Shown: one piece after another, positions 34,242-42,941 of the stretch
Numbering within the stretch: position 1 is the first letter of the stretch
How the letters are laid out: every line of letters starts with the position of its first letter
Origin: Bremerella alba
Lineage (GTDB): Bacteria > Planctomycetota > Planctomycetia > Pirellulales > Pirellulaceae
Direction: 5' to 3'
Assembly: GCF_013618625.1 (NCBI RefSeq)
Contig: NZ_JABRWO010000004.1
Span: forward strand, 124,001-188,000
DNA length: 64,000 bases
The notes under the pieces: model-generated
What the model saw: the letters and a program-made list of their open reading frames with translations, nothing else
Databases searched by the model: none
Told to the model about the DNA's origin: nothing
Translations under genes and position numbers: made by a program

Positions 34242-34514
34242 GTGATTCGCTTGCTTCTTTGTGTTTTTCTCGTACTCGGAGCGTTGTGGACAGCGACCTC
34301 CATGGTGCTGCCAACGCGTGGCCCGGCTGCTCAGCCGGAAGTCACGGTCATCTGGCGGCGAACCGACCAAGGATGGCTACGAGCCGAGAGTTGGCTCGTA
34401 ACGAAAGATTATCTCTATCAGGAACCGAAGCCCCCACTTTATCCGATGACGCTCCTCCCGATTATCGTCACGCTGAGTATCGGGGCCCTCGTGCTAGGGC
34501 AGCCAAGAGATTGA
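34242..34514 (+). CDS. small membrane protein of unknown function
   Basis: A 90-residue protein with an N-terminal hydrophobic helix (about residues 2-22), a central polar domain containing VTVIWRRTDQGWLRAESW, and a second helix near the C-terminus (about 68-85). The WRRTxxGW pattern occurs in small planctomycete membrane proteins as I remember them, but I cannot name a family. The start is GTG at 34242 with no clear ribosome site at close range, so the gene is likely but not certain. It converges with the response regulator gene, 18 nt apart. Confidence 0.55.
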   Translation: MIRLLLCVFLVLGALWTATSMVLPTRGPAAQPEVTVIWRRTDQGWLRAESWLVTKDYLYQEPKPPLYPMTLLPIIVTLSIGALVLGQPRD

Positions 34515-34532
34515 CGCGTTGCTCTTGAACGA

Positions 34533-35198
34533 TCACTCTTCTTCTTCCATCCCTTCGCCGGAATCCGCATTCGATTCGATCTCAGCACGAAGCTCGTCGA
34601 TCTTCATCGCTAGCCGGGTCAAATCCGGAATATTGTCGACGTTCATCTTCTTGAAGACGTTATGGCGACGTGCCTCGACAGTTCTTAGGCTTACATCCAG
34701 CCGATTGGCGATTACTTTGTTCGCCTTGCCGACCATCATGAGTTTCATAACTTCGCGTTCGCCGGCGTTCAGCTTCTCGTAGTTTTCTTTGGCTTCGGCC
34801 GACTCTTTGGATTCCTGCCTCCAACGGGCATCCAAGGCGATCGCTTCATTAACCGAATCGACGATTTCCTGCTGCTGGCAAGGCTTTTCCAGAAAGGTGA
34901 TCGCACCGTTACGCATCGCTTTCACCGCGATCTGCATATTCGCATGCGCCGAGATAAGGATGACTGGAATGCGTTCCCCCATTTCAACCAATTGCTCTTG
35001 CAGTTCTAAACCACTAAGCCCCAACATTCGCATATCGGTTACGACGCAACCGGGACGGTTGGCATCGAATGATTGCAAATATTGTTCAGCGGATGCAAAC
35101 GTTTCGACTTGAAGGCCGAGGGAACGAATGAGCATCCCAATCGATTCACGTGCCGCAGGGTCGTCGTCAATGACAAACACGGTCGGATTCGTCGGCAT
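34533..35198 (-). CDS. FixJ/NarL-type response regulator
   Basis: 221-residue DNA-binding response regulator. The N-terminal receiver has the acidic pocket FVIDDDPA, phospho-acceptor Asp55 in CVVTDMRM, and the Lys motif FLEKPCQQQEI. The C-terminal LuxR-type helix-turn-helix spans about residues 145-200 (LNAGEREVMKLMMVGKANK, VSLRTVEARRHNVFKKM). This matches FixJ/TtrR-type regulators. It overlaps the 3' end of the histidine kinase gene by 32 nt, so the two are a translationally linked pair. A Ser/Glu-rich acidic tail (ESNADSGEGMEEEE) ends the protein. Targets are unknown. Confidence 0.93.
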   Translation of the reverse strand: MPTNPTVFVIDDDPAARESIGMLIRSLGLQVETFASAEQYLQSFDANRPGCVVTDMRMLGLSGLELQEQLVEMGERIPVILISAHANMQIAVKAMRNGAITFLEKPCQQQEIVDSVNEAIALDARWRQESKESAEAKENYEKLNAGEREVMKLMMVGKANKVIANRLDVSLRTVEARRHNVFKKMNVDNIPDLTRLAMKIDELRAEIESNADSGEGMEEEE

Positions 35199-37092
35199 AG
35201 CCAGTTACCTGTTGGAGGGAAGTTGGAAGCGTAAAGAAAAAGCTTGTACCGCGTGAAGTGCCAGATTCAACCCAAATCTTGCCCCCATGCGACTCGATAA
35301 TCGTGCGACTGATAGATAGGCCCATCCCCATTCCTTTTTCCTTGGTGGACTGAAACGCCTCGAACACGTCGAAGGCCGGAGGAAGCCCTACACCGTAGTC
35401 ACGCACCGAAATCTGAACCATCGGGTCTTGCTTGGTTTCCACAAGTTTCGACTTAATTTCGATGATACGTTCGGCATTGTTGTCATCAATCGCATCAATC
35501 GCATTGGTGATCAAATTGATCAAGACCTGTTCTATTTGAATTCTATCCACAAATACACGGGGCGTCGAAGAATCTATCTCAAGAGAAATCTCGATCGCCT
35601 GCTCTTCCAAAAGCGGTGTCAGGAGAGCAATCGAGTCGCCCAGCAAATCTTTGATCTCAGCGGATTCCGCTTTGGGAGCAGTACGACTAACGAAATTCCG
35701 AAGTCGGCGAATAATCTCGGCGGCACGCCGGGCTTGCTGGCCAATTCTTGAAACGCACTGCTGCAAACTCGGCTTATCAATCCCCTCAGGCAACTTGAGG
35801 AGGTTTTCACAAGTCCCAGCGTAGTTCGAGATTGCGTAAAGCGGTTGATTTACCTCGTGAGCAAGCCCCGCGACCAATTCTCCCATGGCCGTCAATCGCA
35901 GAAAGTGGGCGAGCTCTGCGTTATGCCGCCGGATTTCTTCCTCGGCATTGACCTTCTCGGTGATGTCGTGAACAACTCCAACCACATGTGAGTTCTGGCT
36001 ATCGGACACGTGGACAGGAGAAATAGAGATCTCAACCCAGCGAAATTCCTCGTTTTCAGCCTGGATCCTTATTGTGTCGCGTGCCGGTTGTCTGGAATGA
36101 ATCCCTGCGACTATCAAACGCAATCGGGCATCGTAACGCGAATCACAGCGAATGACTTTCAGTCCGATTTGGCCGACTAATTCGCGATCGCAACCGACAA
36201 TCTCAAGAAATGCCTGGTTGCAGTCGACAACCTTGATCTCGCCGAGAGAGAGTTGAACGATAAAGATTCCATCCCCCGCCGAAGCAATCGCTCGGTCGCG
36301 AATACGCATTTCTGTTTCGGCTGCTTTGCGTAGGGTAATGTCTTGAAACACATATTGCGTCGCATTTTGACCGTAATAATCCACCGAGGTGGTCATCAAT
36401 TCAACGTCTAAAAGCGTCCCGTCAACCCGACGCAAAACGTACTCATTTAGTTGGCTTGGTGAACGTCTATCAGCATTCCCTTCATCGCCTCTGCCCAAGA
36501 CTCCGTTATCTGGGATGTCAAATGCTTCGATAAACTTTCCGACCACTTCGGCCGTGGAACTAGCCCGCAAACATTTTTGAGCCATTCCATTGGCGAGGAC
36601 AATCTTTCCTTCACATGCGACGACGATCGACGTCGGAGAATGATCGATCAGAGCGCGGTACCGCTGTTCGCTGTTGCGAAGCGCTTCTTCTGCCTCCATC
36701 TTCTCGCGTTGTAGACGCCACTCTCGAACGGACCTCTTGGCTAATCGAGGTAATTCTGTGAAGCCGCTTTCCGACTTGACGACATAATCGATCGCACCGC
36801 GTTTTAAAACGTCAACGGCCGTCTGCTCATCGCCCTGGCTCGTGATGATCATTACCGGATACCGGCCCGCTTTCCCTTGCGGCTCGATCAAGTCGGTCCC
36901 CAAACCATCGGGAAGCGAAAGATCGACGATTACCAGATCAGGTACCGCTTGTTCGATGGTATCGCGTGCATCTTTGAGCGAGAAATGAGTCGTCAGTTCG
37001 AAGTCTTCGATTTCTGAACGAAAACCACGCATGATAAGTCGCGCATGCGCGGGATCGTCTTCAACAATCAACAAACGCAACTTACCTACCAT
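35167..37092 (-). CDS. histidine kinase with N-terminal receiver and two PAS domains (FixL-like)
   Basis: 641-residue sensor kinase. Order: receiver domain (residues ~5-120, phospho-acceptor Asp57 in VIVDLSLPD), coiled-coil linker (~122-140), PAS1 (~140-255), PAS2 (~265-380), HisKA with the FixL/DctB-type motif MGELVAGLAHEVNQPL (phospho-His412), and HATPase_c (~505-625) with N box NLITNAIDAI, G1 DYGVGLP and G2 GMGMGLSISR. It has no membrane segments, so it is cytoplasmic and probably driven by the receiver domain. The start is the ATG at 37092 (MVGKLRLLIVEDD). It sits between a stand-alone receiver gene and the FixJ-like regulator, suggesting a phosphorelay. Confidence 0.93.
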   Translation of the reverse strand: MVGKLRLLIVEDDPAHARLIMRGFRSEIEDFELTTHFSLKDARDTIEQAVPDLVIVDLSLPDGLGTDLIEPQGKAGRYPVMIITSQGDEQTAVDVLKRGAIDYVVKSESGFTELPRLAKRSVREWRLQREKMEAEEALRNSEQRYRALIDHSPTSIVVACEGKIVLANGMAQKCLRASSTAEVVGKFIEAFDIPDNGVLGRGDEGNADRRSPSQLNEYVLRRVDGTLLDVELMTTSVDYYGQNATQYVFQDITLRKAAETEMRIRDRAIASAGDGIFIVQLSLGEIKVVDCNQAFLEIVGCDRELVGQIGLKVIRCDSRYDARLRLIVAGIHSRQPARDTIRIQAENEEFRWVEISISPVHVSDSQNSHVVGVVHDITEKVNAEEEIRRHNAELAHFLRLTAMGELVAGLAHEVNQPLYAISNYAGTCENLLKLPEGIDKPSLQQCVSRIGQQARRAAEIIRRLRNFVSRTAPKAESAEIKDLLGDSIALLTPLLEEQAIEISLEIDSSTPRVFVDRIQIEQVLINLITNAIDAIDDNNAERIIEIKSKLVETKQDPMVQISVRDYGVGLPPAFDVFEAFQSTKEKGMGMGLSISRTIIESHGGKIWVESGTSRGTSFFFTLPTSLQQVTGYADESDRVCH

Positions 37093-37168
37093 AGTTATTC
37101 CGCAGAAAATTCGGGGATGAGCACTGCCTGGTGGCTTCGTCGCAGGCAATGGAAGTTGAACTTTCCCT

Positions 37169-37606
37169 TCAAGTTGAAGGTGTATGATTCAACTCGGTCC
37201 AATAGGCCCCGACAGACCGCATTACCTTGACAAATTGCAAGTATTCAATTGGTTTTACCAAATAGCTGTTTGCAAACCTATCGGTCGCTCCGCGAACATC
37301 CGAGTCGGCATCCGAAGTTGTGAGAATGACGACCGGAATTTGTCGAAGCACCGAGTCTTGTTTAATTCGTCCCAGCACTGTCAGGCCATCAAACTTAGGA
37401 ATTCGCAGATCAAGCAATACCAAGTGTGGCAGCTTGTTCATGTGCTCGAATCTACCGGTCTGAAAAAGATATGCGAGGGCAGCCTCGCCATCGCTAACGT
37501 GATCGATATCCAGCGATTCACCAAACTCGCTGAGTGTCCTCATCATCAGTTTCGCATGGGCCGGATTGTCTTCGACCAAGAGAACGCGACTGATATTGCT
37601 GACCAT
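37169..37606 (-). CDS. single-domain response regulator (Rcp1-like)
   Basis: 145-residue stand-alone receiver. The acidic pair is in VLLVEDNPAHAK, the phospho-acceptor Asp in HLVLLDLRIPKFDG, the Thr in VVILTTSDADSD and the Lys in NSYLVKPIEYLQF. It resembles the Rcp1 class that serves hybrid and phytochrome-like kinases. The gene lies 76 nt upstream of the receiver-PAS kinase gene on the same strand and is likely its partner, either feeding or draining phosphate. It comes 49 nt after the small membrane protein gene of the pseudopilin operon. Confidence 0.92.
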   Translation of the reverse strand: MVSNISRVLLVEDNPAHAKLMMRTLSEFGESLDIDHVSDGEAALAYLFQTGRFEHMNKLPHLVLLDLRIPKFDGLTVLGRIKQDSVLRQIPVVILTTSDADSDVRGATDRFANSYLVKPIEYLQFVKVMRSVGAYWTELNHTPST

Positions 37607-37655
37607 CCTATGCCCTCGTTAAAAATTCGCGATCAATATCCCTAGCAAGCTTCGA

Positions 37656-38102
37656 TCACGATTGCTCAGGTGTTTCTTTGAGTGACTTGACGTATTGATC
37701 ACTATCTTGAGGACTCCTGCTGCGGCGTTCAATCAGTATTGTCCCGAATGCCAGCAAAATCAACGAGATGAAGATCCAAGCCAAGTCACATAAGGCCGTT
37801 AGCGCCGTAGGAACCGCCAGAAATGGCGTGCAGGCCGCGCCAATCACACTACCAAGAATTAAACCAACGATTGCCCCAGGCCAAAAAGACTCGCGGATCC
37901 ATCCTATGATGAATCCTACTACGGCACCGGTCACTACCATGGCCACGCTCCAAGAGACCCATTGCTCTGTTGCTACCGCCGAGCCGTAGACGTCATGCGT
38001 TTGAAATGATTGCACGATTGGCATGGCGATGCGTGCCAGAATCGCCGAGAACGCAACCAGCAGCATCAGAAAGATCAGTGGGAAGGATTGACCTTTTAAC
38101 AT
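37656..38102 (-). CDS. membrane protein at the end of the pseudopilin operon
   Basis: 148-residue hydrophobic protein with about four membrane helices (near residues 8-28, 50-68, 74-95 and 105-122). The middle pair is Gly/Ala-rich with two similar halves (GAVVGFIIGWI and GAIVGLILGSVIG), like small glycine-zipper membrane proteins. The C-terminal tail is polar (ERRSRSPQDSDQYV). Twelve nucleotides separate it from the DUF1559 pseudopilin gene upstream, so it belongs to that transcript. I do not recognise the family. Confidence 0.65.
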   Translation of the reverse strand: MLKGQSFPLIFLMLLVAFSAILARIAMPIVQSFQTHDVYGSAVATEQWVSWSVAMVVTGAVVGFIIGWIRESFWPGAIVGLILGSVIGAACTPFLAVPTALTALCDLAWIFISLILLAFGTILIERRSRSPQDSDQYVKSLKETPEQS

Positions 38103-38114
38103 GAATATTTCCGT

Positions 38115-39176
38115 CTAGTACTCACTGACTCTCAATTGGCCGTCAGAGCGATGTCCCATCTGATGGAACGGGACCGATCCAATCGTTTCCGAGATGAAGC
38201 GTACGCTACCATCGCCTAGAGCCGTGTTGACACCTCCGGGATGGTAACTTCCTATGCCGCCCACATATAGTGTTGGGTCGTTCGGAATCACGCCAAGCAC
38301 TTTCGCTTGCAATAGCGGCACATTCTTCCCCTTGAAGTCCATAAAATCGGCTTCGGTCAGGTTCTTGGCCTCTTCGCCTTGCTCGCCTTCTTCCTTTTCC
38401 GCTTCTTCGTCACTGACATCGTTACCTGGAATCATCGCGCTAATATTATCAAACGCTTCCCCTGGCTGCATCTCAAGCGTGTTTAACCATTCTGGGTCGG
38501 TATAGACATTGGGCAACGCCATCGCGGGGCCACTTTTTGGAGATGCCCCTGTGTTACGAAGAGTTGCTCTCGTACCGCTTAACCAACCAAGATTACTGGT
38601 GGGTATTATATTGGCTTCCCCGAGAAATAGCGTGAAGGCCACACCGTCGCTGAAATCCGCAGTCGAGAGAGATTTGTTCAATATAAACGCCCCCGTATTC
38701 GATTCACTGATCGGCAATTCACAATGGTTGTGAATCCCCACATAGTGAGAAGCACCGACTCGATTATTCACTCGATTGACGGGACTTGAAGGACACTCCA
38801 GCATCTCCAGACTTAAAGCCCTGGGACCATTTTGCACCTTATCGTAGACTCCTTTTTTGAAGTCGATATGGTTGTAGGTGGTTGCGTCTCCTAGGTAGGG
38901 GAGGGTGGCCGAAATCCAATTGTGATGATACCCCTTAGGAATATTCCGAATGGGGCTCGTATCGTTGATTGAACCTGCAGGGAAATGCTGATTCGCGGAC
39001 TCGTAGTTGTGCAGAGCCAGTACCAACTGGGCGAGATGGTTCATGCACTGCATCCGGCGGGCCGCTTCGCGAGCCTGTTGCACGGCGGGAAGCAGCAAGG
39101 CAATCAATACGCCAATAATGGCAATGACTACCAGTAATTCGACCAACGTAAATCCGCGGAAAGTTCTCGCGTTCAT
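38115..39176 (-). CDS. DUF1559 pseudopilin-like protein
   Basis: 353-residue DUF1559 protein, a type IV pilin-like family greatly expanded in planctomycetes. It has the prepilin leader and methylation motif [20 protein letters not shown], cleaved after Gly, followed by [19 protein letters not shown], then the DUF1559 body with the family ending [13 protein letters not shown]. An acidic low-complexity stretch ([14 protein letters not shown]) occurs near residue 255. The chosen ATG at 39176 overlaps the stop of the preceding gene (TAATG); an upstream ATG at 39212 adds 12 residues. It is the largest pilin-like subunit of this operon. Confidence 0.92.
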   Translation of the reverse strand: MNARTFRGFTLVELLVVIAIIGVLIALLLPAVQQAREAARRMQCMNHLAQLVLALHNYESANQHFPAGSINDTSPIRNIPKGYHHNWISATLPYLGDATTYNHIDFKKGVYDKVQNGPRALSLEMLECPSSPVNRVNNRVGASHYVGIHNHCELPISESNTGAFILNKSLSTADFSDGVAFTLFLGEANIIPTSNLGWLSGTRATLRNTGASPKSGPAMALPNVYTDPEWLNTLEMQPGEAFDNISAMIPGNDVSDEEAEKEEGEQGEEAKNLTEADFMDFKGKNVPLLQAKVLGVIPNDPTLYVGGIGSYHPGGVNTALGDGSVRFISETIGSVPFHQMGHRSDGQLRVSEY

Positions 39177-39586
39177 TAGTTTATCTCCGACGCTGGGAGT
39201 GAAATGGTCCATGTTCTTTGGTCACGAAGCATCGCTACGGAGTCATCACCAAGCTCGACGATGATCTCTAATTTGCGAAGTTTCGGGTCGCCATCTGGCT
39301 CGACCTTGATGATTGCCTTGGCTGCCTGCCTGAGGCCACTGTCCGCCTTAACAAGCTGCCACGATTCTCCGTCGTATTCTGGCTGAGCTGCTAAGCGCGA
39401 CTTCGCTAACTCAATTGCGGCCTCGAATAACAAGTCCATTTGCGGCCGACTCAAATCCGTAGCCGAATGCCGCGAATGCGACGCAACCCGCATTAACGAA
39501 GCGGTGGCGATCAGCACAGCCGCCACCATGGCTACCAGAACAAACACACTGACAAAGCCGCTTGGCTTGCATGATCTCGGTTTCAT
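39176..39586 (-). CDS. PilX/GspK-like minor pseudopilin
   Basis: 136-residue protein with one N-terminal hydrophobic helix ([20 protein letters not shown], residues 10-29) right after a short basic leader, the layout of GspK/PilX-type minor pilins, although Glu5 of classical pilins is absent. The remainder is a small mixed domain. Its ATG overlaps the previous pilin-like gene by 4 nt and its stop overlaps the DUF1559 start by 1 nt, so translation is coupled on both sides. The assignment rests on layout and context. Confidence 0.7.
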   Translation of the reverse strand: MKPRSCKPSGFVSVFVLVAMVAAVLIATASLMRVASHSRHSATDLSRPQMDLLFEAAIELAKSRLAAQPEYDGESWQLVKADSGLRQAAKAIIKVEPDGDPKLRKLEIIVELGDDSVAMLRDQRTWTISLPASEIN

Positions 39587-40050
39587 GGCCGCCTCCCGAT
39601 GGTTTGTTCAATGACGTACTCTTCCGAAGATGGTAACCCTTGGTTTGCTTCAATCAGCACACGCACTTGCTCTGCATCGTTCTGAGAAATGGTGACGCGG
39701 CACCTGGGCAATCGATAACCTTCCAATTGGACTTTATTCGATTCCTGGAACGTTAGCGTGCGTTCGAAGAGCCCACCCTTATTTTTGTACGAGACCGACG
39801 AGTCAAGCTTCTCAATGGTTAGCGTTTGATTATCAGGCAACGCGACTTCCGTCGCATCTCGTAAGTCCTGACGAAGTTGTGATTCCAACCGCGTGACTCC
39901 ACTTTGCAATTCAAGCCAGTCCTGTGCCTGACGGGAATTGAGCTGACTCTGATGCAACAGCTTGATAGCAAGCGTGGCGATCACTCCACCGATCACCATG
40001 ATCACTAACGTTTCGATCAAGCTGGTTCCTTTGTTACGTCGCGATCTCAT
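39583..40050 (-). CDS. prepilin-like protein (PulJ/PilW-like)
   Basis: 155-residue protein whose N-terminus MRSRRNKGTSLIETLVIMVI shows a prepilin peptidase site (Gly-Thr) with Glu at +5 and a hydrophobic helix, followed by a beta-rich domain. The size and position suggest the GspJ/PilW class. I set the start at the ATG at 40050, which overlaps the preceding gene by 4 nt; an upstream in-frame start at 40245 would bury the leader after 65 unrelated residues. The downstream gene overlaps by another 4 nt. Confidence 0.75.
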   Translation of the reverse strand: MRSRRNKGTSLIETLVIMVIGGVIATLAIKLLHQSQLNSRQAQDWLELQSGVTRLESQLRQDLRDATEVALPDNQTLTIEKLDSSVSYKNKGGLFERTLTFQESNKVQLEGYRLPRCRVTISQNDAEQVRVLIEANQGLPSSEEYVIEQTIGRRP

Positions 40051-40469
40051 GGCTGCTCCTCCGCGACTTCCCGTGGTGTCTGCTCGAATCGCCAAGCGAC
40101 CAACGAGTATTCCGGCAAATGCGGAGACTTTGGCTTCCACGTCAGGACAATCCGTTGTCCGTCGGCTGGCTCGGAAACTGCATTCAGCTCGACTTGAATC
40201 GTATCTGGAGGCAATTCTTGCTGCTGCTCTAGCTGTTGAGTCCAACTTTCGATTGTCTCTTTGGCAATTTCTGTCTCATCGGCCGCGACGACGCGTTGGG
40301 CAAGATTGCTCAATGTTTGCTCTGCCACTAATTTCTGCTTGGAAAGCCCAATCCGAGCCGACTGGACAACCTGGATGGAGAGCACCACTGACAACATAGC
40401 CCCCAAGATTGAAAGCGCGACAACGCATTCGATCACAGATAATCCAAGCTGACTGACGTTTCGGGACAT
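40047..40469 (-). CDS. prepilin-like protein (GspI/PulG-like)
   Basis: 140-residue protein with a class III leader QLGLSVIECVVALSILGAML: cleavage after Gly, Glu at +5, then a hydrophobic helix. This is the pattern of type II secretion minor pseudopilins such as GspI. The remainder is hydrophilic (LVAEQTLSNLAQRVVAADE). The gene begins 2 nt after the third GspF-like gene and overlaps the next pilin-like gene by 4 nt. Confidence 0.78.
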   Translation of the reverse strand: MSRNVSQLGLSVIECVVALSILGAMLSVVLSIQVVQSARIGLSKQKLVAEQTLSNLAQRVVAADETEIAKETIESWTQQLEQQQELPPDTIQVELNAVSEPADGQRIVLTWKPKSPHLPEYSLVAWRFEQTPREVAEEQP

Positions 40470-40471
40470 GA

Positions 40472-41764
40472 TTAGTTGACCGGCGAATAAAGGGACAAGT
40501 TAGTCACCAAGTTGATAATTGGCAGGAAGATCCCAATGGCAGCAAACAGTACCGGCAGCGCGGCCAGCATGACAAGAATTGGCAAGGCGATCTTCATGGC
40601 CGGAGCCATCCGTTGCAAATGACGACGACGCTTGCCAATCGATATCTCTTTGAGCGCCCAAGACAGGTTGCCTGCGTCCTGTGCCGAGCTGGCCAAAGCC
40701 GCTTCACCGCGATTCAGAATCCCCTCGGTGCGGAGCGATTCAATCCAGTCTGCGCCGGCTTTTTGTTGTCTACCGACCTGCCGAGCGGCTCGCCGAATTC
40801 TTCCGGCCGGAAACTTGGCTTGAACAACTTCCAACGCACTTTGTACCGGCAGATTGGCAGCAACCACCACCGAGAGAACGTTCAAAAATCGACACTCGTT
40901 CAGTGGCCCATGAACCCAACGAAGCCCCCAAGGCAGTTCACTGAAGACTCCACATTGCACCATTATCATCAACACAAACAGCAATAAGGCGATGGGAATG
41001 ATGAAATACAAACACCACAAAATGATATCCGTCGACCATTGACTCCAAACCCACAACGCTGGGAAGCCACTCGCACTCAAATCAAATTCATCCATGATCA
41101 TCGCTATGACAGGCTTGATTTTAATTTCGGTGAACGTCAGCAACGCCAATTGAAATAATCCGACCATAACAACCGTAATCAGGCCACCCAAGAACAGGTC
41201 GAGATTGCCATAGTTGGTCGTGTCGTCACGAATAAATTGCTTGGAATGCTTGTTGATTACGTCGACGTTGCCCATCGTCCGGCCCAGCTCGAGCATCATG
41301 ACCGTTTCCGCCGGCAAAAACACACGCGCGACGCGCGACGCATCGACGAGGCTCATGCCTGCCCCCAGCGCCTTGGCGAATCGATCTGCTTTTCGCTCCT
41401 GAAGACCCGTTGCCTCTTGCCGGTACGCGACTGCACTGGCAACCGGCGAGATACCTTTCTCCATCCCCGCGATCACGATCGAAACCAGGCTACGGTTCTC
41501 CATCACACGGTAACGCTGCATACCAATGCCAAAGAGAACAAAACAGACGACCGGGATTAAGAGGGCGGCGACAAACCCCGAAATACCTGTCCACCAACCC
41601 ACGCCACCAATACAAATGATCATCCAGGCCGTGAGACGAAGCGAACGACGCAGCAAGGATGATTCTTCATGAGTCGTGCTGTCCCACTGATTCGACAGAA
41701 CGAGCAGAACAACGCCCAAGAGGACGGCCATCCAGAGATTCTGTAAGTGGTAAAGAAGATCCAT
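40472..41764 (-). CDS. GspF-like inner-membrane platform protein, third copy
   Basis: 430-residue protein of the type II secretion F family. It differs from the other two in having an extra N-terminal pair of helices (about residues 10-28 and 45-85) ahead of the first F domain. The F-like features are KGISPVASAVAYRQEATGL, a middle membrane segment GGLITVVMVGLFQLALL, LLLFVLMIMVQCGV, the second domain from ECRFLNVLSVVVAANLPVQS, and a final helix pair ILVMLAALPVLFAAIGIFLP. In type II/IV machines GspF/PilC is the membrane hub moved by the ATPase. It is 4 nt downstream of the second copy. Confidence 0.8.
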   Translation of the reverse strand: MDLLYHLQNLWMAVLLGVVLLVLSNQWDSTTHEESSLLRRSLRLTAWMIICIGGVGWWTGISGFVAALLIPVVCFVLFGIGMQRYRVMENRSLVSIVIAGMEKGISPVASAVAYRQEATGLQERKADRFAKALGAGMSLVDASRVARVFLPAETVMMLELGRTMGNVDVINKHSKQFIRDDTTNYGNLDLFLGGLITVVMVGLFQLALLTFTEIKIKPVIAMIMDEFDLSASGFPALWVWSQWSTDIILWCLYFIIPIALLLFVLMIMVQCGVFSELPWGLRWVHGPLNECRFLNVLSVVVAANLPVQSALEVVQAKFPAGRIRRAARQVGRQQKAGADWIESLRTEGILNRGEAALASSAQDAGNLSWALKEISIGKRRRHLQRMAPAMKIALPILVMLAALPVLFAAIGIFLPIINLVTNLSLYSPVN

Positions 41765-41768
41765 GATC

Positions 41769-42917
41769 TCAGGTCAACGCTTGAATCAAGTCAATTAAAG
41801 GTGAAACTAAAACGACAAGACGAATAGCCGCCCAAAACAGGGCCGCCAACACTAGAATAGTGATCACTGGCGGCCCAATCTTGCGAATTAATTCTCGCCG
41901 AAGAGCCAAACGTTCCTTTAAAAGCCGTTCGGCGCTCTCTAATGCTTCTGAAAGAGAATTGTTCGATTCCCCCCAACGCACCAAGGGGAGAATCGATGAA
42001 GGTATGTCCGGCGAAACCTGCCAGACTTCCCCTAAGTGCTTACCCTGCTCCATTTTCTCGGCCCAAATCGGCACCAATTCCGCGTAGCGGCGACTGGAAA
42101 CCGCGTCCTCTAGAAGACGTAAAGCGGTAGGGGTCGGAATATTCTGAGCGACTAAGAGCCGAAGCTTGATGATCAAATCGAGCGATTCATACCACCAGAA
42201 GATTTTTCCGACCAGCGGTACACTTCGTCTCAACAAGGCGGTCTGTGCAGGTGTCAGGAATGCAGGAATTAAGAGCAACCCCACGATCCCTAACAGAAAA
42301 AAACTGACCCACGAAATGGTGGGAGCCCGAAAGATTTCCGGATCAAACGACAAATCAAGATCAAAGTCTTCATAGATGGAAAGAAACTGCGTCTGAATCA
42401 TCGGCATGATGAACACGTTCAAAAAGTCGACGACCAGCAGCGTCACCGTGGCCAAAAGCAGAGGATACGAAAGTGCGGCCCACAAATCACGCCAATACTC
42501 GTTCCGCCAATTTTCTTCTTCCAGCAACTCGTAAAGCGTCTCTCCGAGTCGATGCGATTGAATGCCGGCAACCAAAATACTTTGGTGATACTTGGGGAGT
42601 CGCACGAAACTGAGATCGTGATCGACCAACGGGTTCCCTCCGGCGCGAACCTCTTTAGCTAACTGCCGGAAGGCTTGTTTGAGTTTCCGCTGCGAGACCT
42701 CCTCAGCAAATGCTTCCAGGCCTTCATCCAATGGCATTCCGGTATTGGACAACTCGCCGATGCAGCGTAGAAGCTCGGCCGACTCGGCCTGATTAAGTGA
42801 AATGAGAGAAGGATTGACTTCGTGCTCTATCTTCAAATCATCAGCGGTCTCCGCACTGCTTACCAGCGGGCGATTCAACTCGGAATCATGATTCGAAGAA
42901 CCGATAGGTGGCTGCAT
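41769..42917 (-). CDS. GspF-like inner-membrane platform protein, second copy
   Basis: 382-residue F-family protein. After a 45-residue polar N-terminus comes the first helical domain (AESAELLRCIGELSNTGMPL, then LVAGIQSHRLGETLYELLE), a membrane segment AALSYPLLLATVTLLVVDFL, a second segment WVSFFLLGIVGLLLIPAFL, the second domain (LLVAQNIPTPTALRLLEDAV, VRWGESNNSLSEALESAERL) and a last helix ITILVLAALFWAAIRLVVLV. This is the normal GspF layout. The gap from the first copy is 24 nt and to the third 4 nt. Confidence 0.85.
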   Translation of the reverse strand: MQPPIGSSNHDSELNRPLVSSAETADDLKIEHEVNPSLISLNQAESAELLRCIGELSNTGMPLDEGLEAFAEEVSQRKLKQAFRQLAKEVRAGGNPLVDHDLSFVRLPKYHQSILVAGIQSHRLGETLYELLEEENWRNEYWRDLWAALSYPLLLATVTLLVVDFLNVFIMPMIQTQFLSIYEDFDLDLSFDPEIFRAPTISWVSFFLLGIVGLLLIPAFLTPAQTALLRRSVPLVGKIFWWYESLDLIIKLRLLVAQNIPTPTALRLLEDAVSSRRYAELVPIWAEKMEQGKHLGEVWQVSPDIPSSILPLVRWGESNNSLSEALESAERLLKERLALRRELIRKIGPPVITILVLAALFWAAIRLVVLVSPLIDLIQALT

Positions 42918-42941
42918 GAACGAAACGCGGGAACAACTTGG

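Noticed and set aside
34151-34528. 125-codon plus-strand frame preceded by a strong GGAGGAGG
   Set aside because: The ribosome-like site lies inside the frame, not before its start, and the protein sequence is Arg/Ser-rich without structure; the overlapping two-helix protein is more credible.
39583-40245. Long N-terminal extension of the second pilin-like gene
   Set aside because: The prepilin leader must be close to the N-terminus; the ATG at 40050 with a 4-nt overlap fits the operon pattern.
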